NCBI GenBank assembly: GCA_024689865.1
Contig: JAILDA010000063.1
Location: 1 to 57,718, forward strand
Length of the DNA stretch: 57,718 nucleotides
Direction of reading: 5' to 3'
Origin: Clostridia bacterium
GTDB lineage: Bacteria; Bacillota; Clostridia; Peptostreptococcales; Anaerovoracaceae
Positions 51,059 to 57,718 of the stretch are shown here, one piece after another. The notes below the pieces were generated by a model. It searched no databases and had not been told where the DNA came from. It saw nothing but the letters and a program-made list of their open reading frames with translations. A program made the position numbers and the translations under genes. The stretch's first letter is position 1. Every line of letters begins with the position of its first letter.

Positions 51059-52015
51059 TTATACAAGTCTCCTGAGGAGTATTTTTGCGAGTTCGCAGCA
51101 CGCTCCGAAATTTACGCCGTCTTCTGTCTGAAGGATCAGATATCCGCTTTTTATGTGCTGTCTGCACTGCAGTTCATCCTCCGGGACCTTCAGCCCCTTA
51201 AGATCGGCGAACCTGAGAGCGCCGCTGCTTTTAACGTTTATCTTCAGAGATACTTCTCCTGATCCCGAGCACTGTAGTTCCATTTCGTCCTCGTAGAAAG
51301 CGCAGGGCTGACATGCGGGATAAGACTTTGCGCATACGGACAGAACGTTGTCACTGAGCTTCAGCCCTGTAGTTATGATCTTATGGGTCGTTTCCCCGAA
51401 CAGGCTCGAAGAGCTCAGCTTCAGCATGAAGCCTTTATCGAAAGATATCTTGTCGTAGGGCAGGAAGGACAGCGCCTGTGTAATTCTTGCCAGCTGACGG
51501 ACGTCGTCTCCGTTGTGGAGAAGGATCAGGTCCTTGGCTTTCTCGTTATCCAGATTGATGTATTCAGAATATAGCTGTATGCATTCGCCGCCGTTTATCA
51601 GATCAGTTCGGGAAGCACCTATACCGAGCATCTTTTCCACAGACTTCTGCGAAAGACTGGGCGCCGTCTCCGCCAAAGGCCAGTAGCTTTTGAGCCATCT
51701 GTATACATCCGCGTTGAAGAAAGCTGGCAGTTCCTCCGCTATCCCGTATTTTCTGGCTCTAGTAAGGACGAACGGAACATCGAAGCTCTGACCGTTATAT
51801 GTTATGATAACGTCGCAGTCCGAAAATTCGGACAGGATCGACGATACGGTAAGATGTTCGGAAGCGGAACTTTCGCTGAAGTACTGGGTAAGGTTGCTGC
51901 CGTCCGGATCAATGAAGCTGGCGGAGATTATCCTGTCCCGTCCGGGATAAAGGCCGGTGGTCTCTATGTCGAAGACTCTGCATTTTAGTCCTTTTGTGTA
52001 AGTGTTGTATCTCAT
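51059..52015 (-). CDS. YprB-like RNase H-fold exonuclease
   Basis: The 318-residue protein has FDIETTGLYPGRDRI with the two acidic residues of exonuclease motif I, CDVIITYNGQSFDVPFV as motif II and LLHNGDDVRQLARI as motif III. This is the pattern of YprB-type DEDD nucleases. Its ATG at 52015 has no ribosome site and lies 9 bases from a TATAAT, so the mRNA may be leaderless. Confidence 0.85.
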   Translation of the reverse strand: MRYNTYTKGLKCRVFDIETTGLYPGRDRIISASFIDPDGSNLTQYFSESSASEHLTVSSILSEFSDCDVIITYNGQSFDVPFVLTRARKYGIAEELPAFFNADVYRWLKSYWPLAETAPSLSQKSVEKMLGIGASRTDLINGGECIQLYSEYINLDNEKAKDLILLHNGDDVRQLARITQALSFLPYDKISFDKGFMLKLSSSSLFGETTHKIITTGLKLSDNVLSVCAKSYPACQPCAFYEDEMELQCSGSGEVSLKINVKSSGALRFADLKGLKVPEDELQCRQHIKSGYLILQTEDGVNFGACCELAKILLRRLV

Positions 52016-52024
52016 GGCAGTTCA

Positions 52025-52030
52025 ATTATA
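52025..52030 (-). promoter_or_regulatory. -10 box abutting the YprB-like gene (leaderless transcript likely)
   Basis: On the minus strand TATAAT (52030-52025) is followed by 9 bases and then the ATG. Transcription should start 2-4 bases before the start codon. No good -35 box and no Shine-Dalgarno site are visible. Confidence 0.5.
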
Positions 52031-52040
52031 CATTAAAAAT

Positions 52041-52132
52041 CCAAAAAACAAAACAAGCCGCGAATGCAGCCTGTTTTGCTCAAAAGGGGTATTGGGATTA
52101 GAGATTTAGTAACCATCAGGGGTGATGTTACC
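52041..52132 (-). ncRNA. Putative C-rich small RNA with own promoter and terminator
   Basis: On the minus strand a near-consensus promoter predicts a start near 52132. The ~90-base transcript would fold a 5' hairpin (GTAAC-ATCA paired with TGATGGTTAC) whose loop is CCCC. A single-stranded stretch TAATCCCAATACCCCTTTT follows, then a terminator stem AAAACAGGCTGC / GCGGCTTGTTTT (52077-52050) and GTTTTTTGG. There is no ORF with a ribosome site. C-rich unpaired stretches are the seed type that Gram-positive small RNAs such as RsaE use to pair with ribosome binding sites. I do not recognise the family. Confidence 0.6.
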
Positions 52133-52138
52133 TAACAC

Positions 52139-52167
52139 ATAATATCAAAGCGAAATTAACATTTCAA
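52139..52167 (-). promoter_or_regulatory. Promoter of the putative small RNA
   Basis: On the minus strand TTGAAA (52167-52162), a 17-base spacer and TATTAT (52144-52139). The remainder of 52168-52249 is A/T-rich and holds nothing I can name. Confidence 0.7.
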
Positions 52168-52249
52168 TAAATATTTTTCAAAAATAATTAAAAGTTTAAT
52201 AGTGTTACAGTTGTATATCAAAAAAGCATTTTGTTTTTCATTTTTGCTA

Positions 52250-52279
52250 TTGAACTTAACGGAGCCTATAAACTATAAT
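52250..52279 (+). promoter_or_regulatory. Promoter of the recombinase gene
   Basis: TTGAAC (52250-52255), an 18-base spacer and TATAAT (52274-52279) lie 40 bases before the ATG at 52319. The ribosome site is only a weak GAGGTTGAC. Confidence 0.65.
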
Positions 52280-52318
52280 TATTTACATAAGACTTTATGA
52301 TGTTATTTCGAGGTTGAC

Positions 52319-53197
52319 ATGAATTTCGTAGACAAATTTGAAGCTTACATGGAAAAAGAGAAGGGCAGCTCCAAGAGCACCCTCAGCGCTTATGTCGCAG
52401 ACATCTGGGACTTTACCGACTTCCTCAACGGAAGAGCCAAAGAACCGGAGGACGCTGCTAACGCAGACGTTGCGGCTTATGTAATGGGACTTTCCGAAGC
52501 AGGGAAGAGCCATGCCACCATCAACAGACGTCTTGCTTCTCTTAGGGCTTTCTATAATTACCTCGTTACCATAAGGGCAGTTAACACCAATCCTACGACC
52601 GGCATCAAGAGCGCCAAGGTCGCACGCAAGGAGCTTGAGTATCTTTCGGTTGAGGAAGTGGAACAACTTCTGGACATCAAGGACGATACCGCGGCAGGCA
52701 AAAGGGACAGGGCAATGCTGGAGCTTATGTACGCTACCGGTATAAGAGCTTCTGAAGCCTGCGCGGCTAACGTTTCCGACATAGACCTCAGGATAGGATT
52801 CATATCCGTAAGATCCGGCGGCAAGCCTCGCATGGTACCCATCGGAAGACCTGCCAGGGCAGCGCTTAAAGATTACCTTCAGAATGCCCGCCCCGAGCTT
52901 CTAAAGAAGAAACAGGATACCGGTGCGCTCTTCCTCAGCTACATAGGAGAAAGACTTACCAGGCAGGGTGTATGGAAGATCCTTAAGCAGAGAGGCGATG
53001 AAGCAGGTCTTGTGGACAGACTCAGCCCGCAGATACTGCGCAATTCTTTCGCGGCTCACATGGTCCAGAACGGAGCCGACATAAAGTCTCTTCAGGACAT
53101 ACTCGGACACGAGGACATAACTGCTACAAGGATCTATCTGAGTCTTACCAAGAACAGGATTATCGACGTCTACGACAAGGCTTTCCCGAGAGCGTAA
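52319..53197 (+). CDS. XerC/XerD-like tyrosine recombinase with altered HxxR box
   Basis: The 292-residue protein has an N-terminal SAM-like core-binding domain and a C-terminal catalytic domain. Arg in ATGIRASE, Lys in SGGKPRMV, LGHEDIT with His and TRIYLSL with the Tyr nucleophile are present. The box that usually reads HxLRHxFA reads SPQILRNSFAAH, so His is Gln238 and the second His is Asn242, while Arg241 is kept. Chromosome dimer resolution is the standard role of such lone chromosomal enzymes, but the changed box leaves activity open. No phage or transposon genes adjoin it. Confidence 0.85.
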   Translation: MNFVDKFEAYMEKEKGSSKSTLSAYVADIWDFTDFLNGRAKEPEDAANADVAAYVMGLSEAGKSHATINRRLASLRAFYNYLVTIRAVNTNPTTGIKSAKVARKELEYLSVEEVEQLLDIKDDTAAGKRDRAMLELMYATGIRASEACAANVSDIDLRIGFISVRSGGKPRMVPIGRPARAALKDYLQNARPELLKKKQDTGALFLSYIGERLTRQGVWKILKQRGDEAGLVDRLSPQILRNSFAAHMVQNGADIKSLQDILGHEDITATRIYLSLTKNRIIDVYDKAFPRA

Positions 53198-53248
53198 ACA
53201 ATAAGAAAAAGCATTTTCGGGGCAGGCTAAAAAACCTTAAAAAAGCGC

Positions 53249-53277
53249 TTGCAAAGACAGAATGTCTATAATATAAT
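53249..53277 (+). promoter_or_regulatory. Promoter of rplS
   Basis: TTGCAA (53249-53254), an exact 17-base spacer and TATAAT (53272-53277) give a start near 53284 and a ~95-base leader. Confidence 0.8.
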
Positions 53278-53283
53278 ACCAAA

Positions 53284-53379
53284 GTCGTATTTCGGGCGGT
53301 CCTCTGGCAGAGGCCGGAAACGTACGGTTTCCGGTGCAGGCTGTTAAGAACGTCAGGTCTTAATAAGGAGGATACGAAA
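53284..53379 (+). promoter_or_regulatory. Structured rplS leader (possible L19 autoregulatory element)
   Basis: Three hairpins are visible: CCTC/GAGG (53301-53313), CCGGAAAC/GTTTCCGG (53314-53334) and TTAAGA/TCTTAA (53344-53363), the last next to the AAGGAGG ribosome site. Bacillota are known to have L19 leaders through which the protein represses its own synthesis. The match here is by position and structure, not by alignment. Confidence 0.55.
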
Positions 53380-53724
53380 ATGGATCTTATACAATCTATC
53401 ACTGAAGAGTACAAAAAGACTGACATTCCTGAATTCAACGTCGGCGACACCGTAAGGGTCTCCATCAAGGTCAGGGAAGGAAACAAGGAGAGGATCCAGG
53501 TCTTCGAAGGCTTCGTGCTCAAGAGACAGAACGGCGGCATCTCCGAGACTTTCACAGTCAGAAAGCTCTCCTCCGGAGTAGGTGTGGAAAAGACTTTCCC
53601 GCTTCATTCTCCGAGGATAGAAAAGATCGAGCTCGTACGCAAGGGCGACGTAAGAAGAGCAAAGCTCAATTACATGAGAGAGCGTACAGGCAAGGCTGCC
53701 AGGATCAAATCCCTGGAAAAATAA
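53380..53724 (+). CDS. rplS: 50S ribosomal protein L19
   Basis: The 114-residue protein has [40 protein letters not shown] and [29 protein letters not shown], the L19 pattern over its full length. L19 lies at the 30S-50S interface. It has its own promoter, leader and terminator. Confidence 0.97.
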   Translation: MDLIQSITEEYKKTDIPEFNVGDTVRVSIKVREGNKERIQVFEGFVLKRQNGGISETFTVRKLSSGVGVEKTFPLHSPRIEKIELVRKGDVRRAKLNYMRERTGKAARIKSLEK

Positions 53725-53727
53725 TTC

Positions 53728-53767
53728 AAAAAAAGACCGGAGCGCACAAGCGCTCCTCTTTTTTTAT
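53728..53767. terminator. Terminator of rplS
   Basis: GGAGCGC pairs with GCGCTCC around ACAA, flanked by an A-run and followed by TCTTTTTTTT. Confidence 0.9.
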
Positions 53768-53817
53768 GTTATAATATTCAAAAGATGAATAAAAATGCGT
53801 TCATTACGGAGGTCGCA

Positions 53818-54267
53818 ATGAGACAGTCACGTCAGAGCAAGATCCTGGAACTAATCAGGACGCAGAGCATAGACACGCAGGAAAGGCTTGCTTCCAAGCT
53901 CAAGGCCGCGGGCTTTAAGGTGACCCAGGCTACGGTATCCAGAGACATTAAGGAACTGGGACTTATCAAGGTGCCAGGCCAGGGCGGAAGAAGCGTATAC
54001 GCTCTTGCACCCAAAGGTTCTCCCGCGGACGATGAAAGGTTCCGTAAGATCCTCCGCGACACTGTTACGGAGATAAAGGCCGCAGAGAACATACTCGTAA
54101 TAAAAACGCTCAGCGGCTGCGCGAATGCTGCTGCGGAAGCAATAGACAACCTTTCGCCTGACAGTGTTGTAGGAACGCTTGCCGGAGACAACACGATTTT
54201 TGCAGCAATAGACTGCAAGGACAACGTTCCTGCCGTTCTTGAACTTTTCACCGAAGCGATCAGATAG
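53818..54267 (+). CDS. argR: Arginine repressor
   Basis: I chose the ATG at 53818 (MRQSRQSKILELI) because it follows ACGGAGGTCGCA; the in-frame ATG at 53785 lies about where a TATAAT at 53770 would start transcription. The 149-residue protein has an N-terminal winged helix (KVTQATVSRDIKELGLIKV) and a C-terminal arginine-binding domain with GTLAGDNTIFAAI. It controls arginine genes and in many Bacillota sits directly before recN, as here. Confidence 0.93.
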   Translation: MRQSRQSKILELIRTQSIDTQERLASKLKAAGFKVTQATVSRDIKELGLIKVPGQGGRSVYALAPKGSPADDERFRKILRDTVTEIKAAENILVIKTLSGCANAAAEAIDNLSPDSVVGTLAGDNTIFAAIDCKDNVPAVLELFTEAIR

Positions 54268-54282
54268 TTCAGGGGTCTGTTC

Positions 54283-55938
54283 ATGATATCTCACATAGAG
54301 ATCAAAGATTTTGCCATAATAAGAGATCTTTCGCTGGATCTGTATCCCGGACTTAACATAATTACTGGTGAGACAGGTTCCGGTAAGTCCGTAATAATCG
54401 AAGCTGTCAGCATGGCTCTTGGTGCAAGGGCGGACACGGATTACGTAAGGACAGGATCCGAAAAGGCTGTTGTTACGGTAGTCGCGGATGCGGGCGGCAA
54501 AGACATTTCCGGAGTGCTGGAAGAGATAGGCGCTCCGGAGGATGTTCCCGTTGTCATAAGGCGCGAGATCTATGCCGCCGGAAGAAGCCTCTGCAGAGTA
54601 AACGGCGCAGTAGTTCCATTGTCCGCTCTCTCAAAACTGTGCGGATACATTGCGGACATCCACGGTCAGTACGATAACCAGACTCTTCTGGACCCGGACA
54701 GACATCTGGGAATATTGGACATGTACGGTGGAGAAGAACTCATCCGTGTAAGGGATATGGTATCCGATTCCTACCGCAGATTTGCCGCGGACAGCGCCGA
54801 GCTTGCCGAACTGAATAAAAAGGCAGCGGAGCGCGAAAGGCAGAAAGACCTGTATGCTTATGAGCTCTCCGAGATAGAAAACGCTAACTTATCTGAAAAC
54901 GAGGATGAAGAGCTTTCAAGACGCATAGATCTTATGAAGAACTCCGGAAAGATATACGGGGCTCTTTCGGAAGTGCATCAGATGCTCTTCGACGGCGATC
55001 AGGCCGCAGTAAGCGTTCTGGGACATTGCATGTCGGACCTTTCTGCTCTAAGTTCTTATTCCGAAGAGCTCAGCCAGCTTTACGAACGCATTTCCGGCGC
55101 ATATTACGATCTGGATGACGCCAGCTCGCAGATAAGGTCTTTGAGAGATTCTGCTGATTTTTCCCCGGAGGAACTGGAGTCTGCGGAAGACAGGCTGGAT
55201 GCACTCAATGCTTTAAAGAGAAAATACGGGGGCAGTCTGGAAGCCGTGCTGGAATATGCAGAAAAAGCCAGAAAGGAGCTTTCCCTGATCGAAGGCTCCG
55301 GCGACCGCAGGACCAGGCTGGAAAGGGCTATAACTCTGGAGAAGGAAGAGTACGATGCGGCTGCTGCCAGGCTCTCCAGGCTTAGAAAAGATACTGCCGA
55401 AGTGCTTAAGAAGCGCATAGACAAAGAGCTTCTGGACCTTAACTTCGAGGCTGCGGACTTCGAGGTCTCCATGCGCCCCGGACGCATGTCGGAGGACGGA
55501 ACGGATAACGTGGAGTTCCTGATATCCGCAAACAGAGGAGAGGAGCCTAAGCCTCTGGCAAAGGTAGCCAGCGGCGGCGAGCTTTCAAGGATAATGCTTG
55601 CGCTGAAGCGCATAACCGGGGACATAGGCGGCGTGCCCTCCATGATCTTCGACGAGATAGACAGCGGAATAAGCGGAAAGACTGCAGGCGTTGTTGGAGA
55701 TAAGCTCCGCAGCCTTTCGGAAGATCACCAGATAATCTGTATTACTCATCTTCCGCAGATCGCTGCCAAGGGCGACCGCAACTACAGGATAGAAAAACAC
55801 GCGGACCTGATAAGCACGCAGACTACGGTGGTGCCGCTTACGGAGGACGAGCGCGTTGAAGAAATAGCAAGACTTCTGTCAGCATCCGAGATCACCGAAG
55901 CGGCAAGGATGGCCGCTAAGGAGCTTTTAAAGAAATGA
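54283..55938 (+). CDS. recN: DNA repair ATPase RecN
   Basis: The 551-residue SMC-like protein has Walker A ITGETGSGKSVIIEA near residue 27, a coiled coil in the middle (about 155-380), the signature VASGGELSRIMLALK and Walker B MIFDEIDSGISGKTA. It holds broken DNA ends during double-strand break repair. It overlaps rbgA by four bases. Confidence 0.95.
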   Translation: MISHIEIKDFAIIRDLSLDLYPGLNIITGETGSGKSVIIEAVSMALGARADTDYVRTGSEKAVVTVVADAGGKDISGVLEEIGAPEDVPVVIRREIYAAGRSLCRVNGAVVPLSALSKLCGYIADIHGQYDNQTLLDPDRHLGILDMYGGEELIRVRDMVSDSYRRFAADSAELAELNKKAAERERQKDLYAYELSEIENANLSENEDEELSRRIDLMKNSGKIYGALSEVHQMLFDGDQAAVSVLGHCMSDLSALSSYSEELSQLYERISGAYYDLDDASSQIRSLRDSADFSPEELESAEDRLDALNALKRKYGGSLEAVLEYAEKARKELSLIEGSGDRRTRLERAITLEKEEYDAAAARLSRLRKDTAEVLKKRIDKELLDLNFEAADFEVSMRPGRMSEDGTDNVEFLISANRGEEPKPLAKVASGGELSRIMLALKRITGDIGGVPSMIFDEIDSGISGKTAGVVGDKLRSLSEDHQIICITHLPQIAAKGDRNYRIEKHADLISTQTTVVPLTEDERVEEIARLLSASEITEAARMAAKELLKK

Positions 55939-56771
55939 TAGAGAACATAAACTGGTACCCCGGACACATGAAGAAGACGCGCGAGCTTATAGCGGAAAAT
56001 CTTAAGCTCGTGGATCTTGTAATAGAGCTTCTGGATGCCAGGATCCCGGCAGCAAGCCGCAACCCCGTGATAGGGGATCTGACAGGCTCCAAAAGCCGCT
56101 TAACGGTTCTTAACAAAGCCGATCTGGCCGACGCCGGGGAAACTATCGAATGGCAGAAAAAACTCGCTGAAAACGGCGATTTTGTGATTTCGCTGAACTC
56201 CAATGCTGGTGATGGTGTAAAGCAGCTGCTTAAGGTCCTGGAGCGTATACAGGAAGACAAGAACAAAGACCGTGAGCGCAAGAAGAATCTTCGCATGATG
56301 ATCGCCGGCATACCTAACGTTGGTAAATCTTCGCTGATAAACCGTCTTACAGGAAGCAGGTCCGCAAAGACCGGCGACAAGCCCGGCGTTACACGCGGCA
56401 AGCAGTGGCTGTCGCTTACCAACGGCATGATGCTTCTGGATACTCCGGGAATACTCTGGCCCAAGTTCGAGGACAAGAATGTTGCTTTGGACCTTGCTTT
56501 CTGCGGTTCCATTAAGGATGAGATCATGGATGTTTCGGACCTGGGGCTGGAACTGATAGCAAGGCTCAGCATCGTTGCTCCTGATCTGCTCTGCGCAAGG
56601 TATAAACTGGACGGTATTAAAGAGACACCGCTTCTTACAATGGAGGCCATTGCAGCAAAGCGAGGATTCATAATGAGCGGAAAACGCATCGATTACGAAA
56701 GGACCGCCAAGACAGTTCTGGACGAGTTCCGTTCCGGCGCGATAGGCCGCATAACACTGGAAAAAGCATGA
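55935..56771 (+). CDS. rbgA: Ribosome biogenesis GTPase RbgA (YlqF)
   Basis: The 278-residue protein has the circularly permuted GTPase order: VLNKADLAD (G4) comes before GIPNVGKSSLINRLTG (G1) and LLDTPGILWPKF (G3). It begins INWYPGHMKKTRE, the family hallmark. RbgA completes the 50S subunit. It is part of a coupled operon, with four-base overlaps to recN and ruvC. Confidence 0.95.
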   Translation: MIENINWYPGHMKKTRELIAENLKLVDLVIELLDARIPAASRNPVIGDLTGSKSRLTVLNKADLADAGETIEWQKKLAENGDFVISLNSNAGDGVKQLLKVLERIQEDKNKDRERKKNLRMMIAGIPNVGKSSLINRLTGSRSAKTGDKPGVTRGKQWLSLTNGMMLLDTPGILWPKFEDKNVALDLAFCGSIKDEIMDVSDLGLELIARLSIVAPDLLCARYKLDGIKETPLLTMEAIAAKRGFIMSGKRIDYERTAKTVLDEFRSGAIGRITLEKA

Positions 56772-57265
56772 AGATACTAGGAATAGACCCGGGCTATGCC
56801 ATAATGGGCTACGGCATAATAGAAAAGGACGGCAACGTCCACAGGCTCATAGACTACGGAGTCCTTACCACGGATAAGGACATGTCCATGCCGGACAGGC
56901 TGAAGACCTTGTATAACGGTCTTATGGACATAATTGCGGAGCATCAGCCGGAAGAAGCTGCCATAGAGCAACTGTACTTCAATACAAATCAGACTACGGC
57001 GATATTCGTAGGTCAGGCCAGAGGCGTCGCGATCCTTGCGTGCGCGAACAACGGCCTGGAGATATACGAATACACTCCGCTGCAGATAAAGACGTCCATA
57101 ACCGGCTACGGAAGGGCTGAAAAGAAGCAGATGCAGAACATGGTGCGCATGTATCTGAATCTGGAAGAGGTGCCCAAACCGGATGACGCTGCGGATGCTC
57201 TGGCTGCAGCCATATGCCACAGCAGACATAACACAGCAAGCAAACGAAGCTTTATAATGAAGTAA
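56768..57265 (+). CDS. ruvC: Holliday junction endonuclease RuvC
   Basis: The 165-residue protein has ILGIDPGYAIMGYGI with the first Asp, AIEQLYFNTN with Glu, and DAADALAAAICH with the last acidic pair. It cuts Holliday junctions made movable by RuvAB. It overlaps rbgA by an ATGA junction; ruvA follows after 27 bases. Confidence 0.96.
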   Translation: MKILGIDPGYAIMGYGIIEKDGNVHRLIDYGVLTTDKDMSMPDRLKTLYNGLMDIIAEHQPEEAAIEQLYFNTNQTTAIFVGQARGVAILACANNGLEIYEYTPLQIKTSITGYGRAEKKQMQNMVRMYLNLEEVPKPDDAADALAAAICHSRHNTASKRSFIMK

Positions 57266-57292
57266 TTTCAACAAGTTGACATAAGAGGTATT

Positions 57293-57718
57293 ATGATACA
57301 CTACGTAAAAGGTATAATAACCGAAAAAGAACAGGGCTATGTGGTAGTAGAGAATTCAGGAGTAGGCTTTCTCGTATACGTTCCGCTTGGAGACGCCGCG
57401 TATCTGGACAACGACGGTCCGGTAACTCTTTATACTTCCATGCAGGTTAAAGAGGACGACATAAGCCTTTACGGCTTTTCCGACCGTACAGCGCTTAAGA
57501 TCTTCGAGATGCTTATAACGGTATCAGGTGTGGGCGCCAAAGCAGCCATGTCCATATTGTCTGCTCTTTCGCCTGCGGAGCTTAAGAAAGCTGTGATCGC
57601 CGGAGACATAAAAGCGATCAGTTCCGCCAACGGCATCGGAAAGAAGACTGCGGAAAGAGTAGTTCTGGAGCTGAGGGATAAGATCGCCAAACTGGAAGGC
57701 ATAGGCACATCCGGTCTT
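57293..57718 (+). CDS. ruvA: Holliday junction DNA helicase subunit RuvA (3' truncated by window)
   Basis: The frame starts MIHYVKGIITEKEQGYVVVE and stays open to the last base, giving 142 codons. The OB-fold domain is followed by the helix-hairpin-helix segments LLITVSGVGAKAAMSIL-like (EMLITVSGVGAKAAMSIL) and AISSANGIGKKTAERVVLEL. The C-terminal domain III and the expected ruvB lie beyond the window. AGAGGT precedes the ATG. Confidence 0.95.
   Translation, partial: MIHYVKGIITEKEQGYVVVENSGVGFLVYVPLGDAAYLDNDGPVTLYTSMQVKEDDISLYGFSDRTALKIFEMLITVSGVGAKAAMSILSALSPAELKKAVIAGDIKAISSANGIGKKTAERVVLELRDKIAKLEGIGTSGL

Noticed and set aside
52319..53197. Integrase of a mobile element
   Set aside because: The recombinase is flanked by housekeeping genes (YprB-like, rplS, argR), with no other mobile-element genes or direct repeats around it.

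Overview
The window looks like a chromosomal segment of an anaerobic, Gram-positive member of the Bacillota, class Clostridia. The sequence signs are a lipoteichoic-acid-synthase-type sulfatase, a reverse rubrerythrin, ammonia-dependent AsnA, radical SAM chemistry, TTG starts with strong Shine-Dalgarno sites, and BspA-type leucine-rich-repeat surface proteins of the kind common in gut Clostridia. A family such as Anaerovoracaceae (Family XIII) is possible, but I cannot prove it from this window.

Bases 1-17000 are the accessory part. Four consecutive same-strand genes (to 1580, 2066-4252, 4533-10307, 10426-13197) encode large exported proteins whose N-terminal parts differ: a possible cohesin-like sandwich, a transglutaminase-like domain, a giant BspA LRR array, and a beta-helix-like region plus LRR. 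All four end in the same ~290-residue C-terminal module, finishing exactly in QKWQ. A 17-codon stub of that ending survives at 1960-2013. Between the first two genes lies a 35-codon peptide gene with a leader-like N-terminus and a Gly/Glu-rich tail. Immediately downstream of the array come a stand-alone PqqD-like protein, a soluble S24/S26 peptidase with a Ser-His pair, and an ABC exporter in one tight operon, then a separately transcribed radical SAM enzyme. I propose that the peptide, PqqD, peptidase and exporter form a small exported-peptide system next to a surface-protein array. This is the most novel part of the window.

Bases 17000-25700 hold tRNA-Ala(GGC) with an odd partial 3'-end copy, an MscS channel with a TPR protein, a CASTOR/POLLUX-like channel, an LTA-synthase-like protein with a long basic N-terminal extension, reverse rubrerythrin, a methyltransferase and a GlsB-like protein. 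Bases 25800-36600 are mainly for galactoside use: a GH2 enzyme, GPH symporter, GH36 alpha-galactosidase and LysR regulator in one operon, then an acetoacetate-decarboxylase-like protein with a GntP-type permease, then galK-galM on the other strand.

Bases 36600-52000 carry housekeeping and envelope genes: maf, a PepV-like dipeptidase, trmB, a TPM-domain membrane protein next to PspA, a lipid kinase, a ROK glucokinase, mscL with two zinc-ribbon proteins, tRNA-Leu(GAG), an aspartate aminotransferase-asnA-TraX operon, an OGG-type glycosylase, tRNA-Arg(ACG) with partial repeats of its 3' end, and a HAD phosphatase with a YprB-like nuclease. A probable C-rich small RNA lies at 52041-52132. Bases 52300-57718 are core genes: a XerC/D-like recombinase, rplS with a structured leader, argR, recN, rbgA, ruvC and the start of ruvA.
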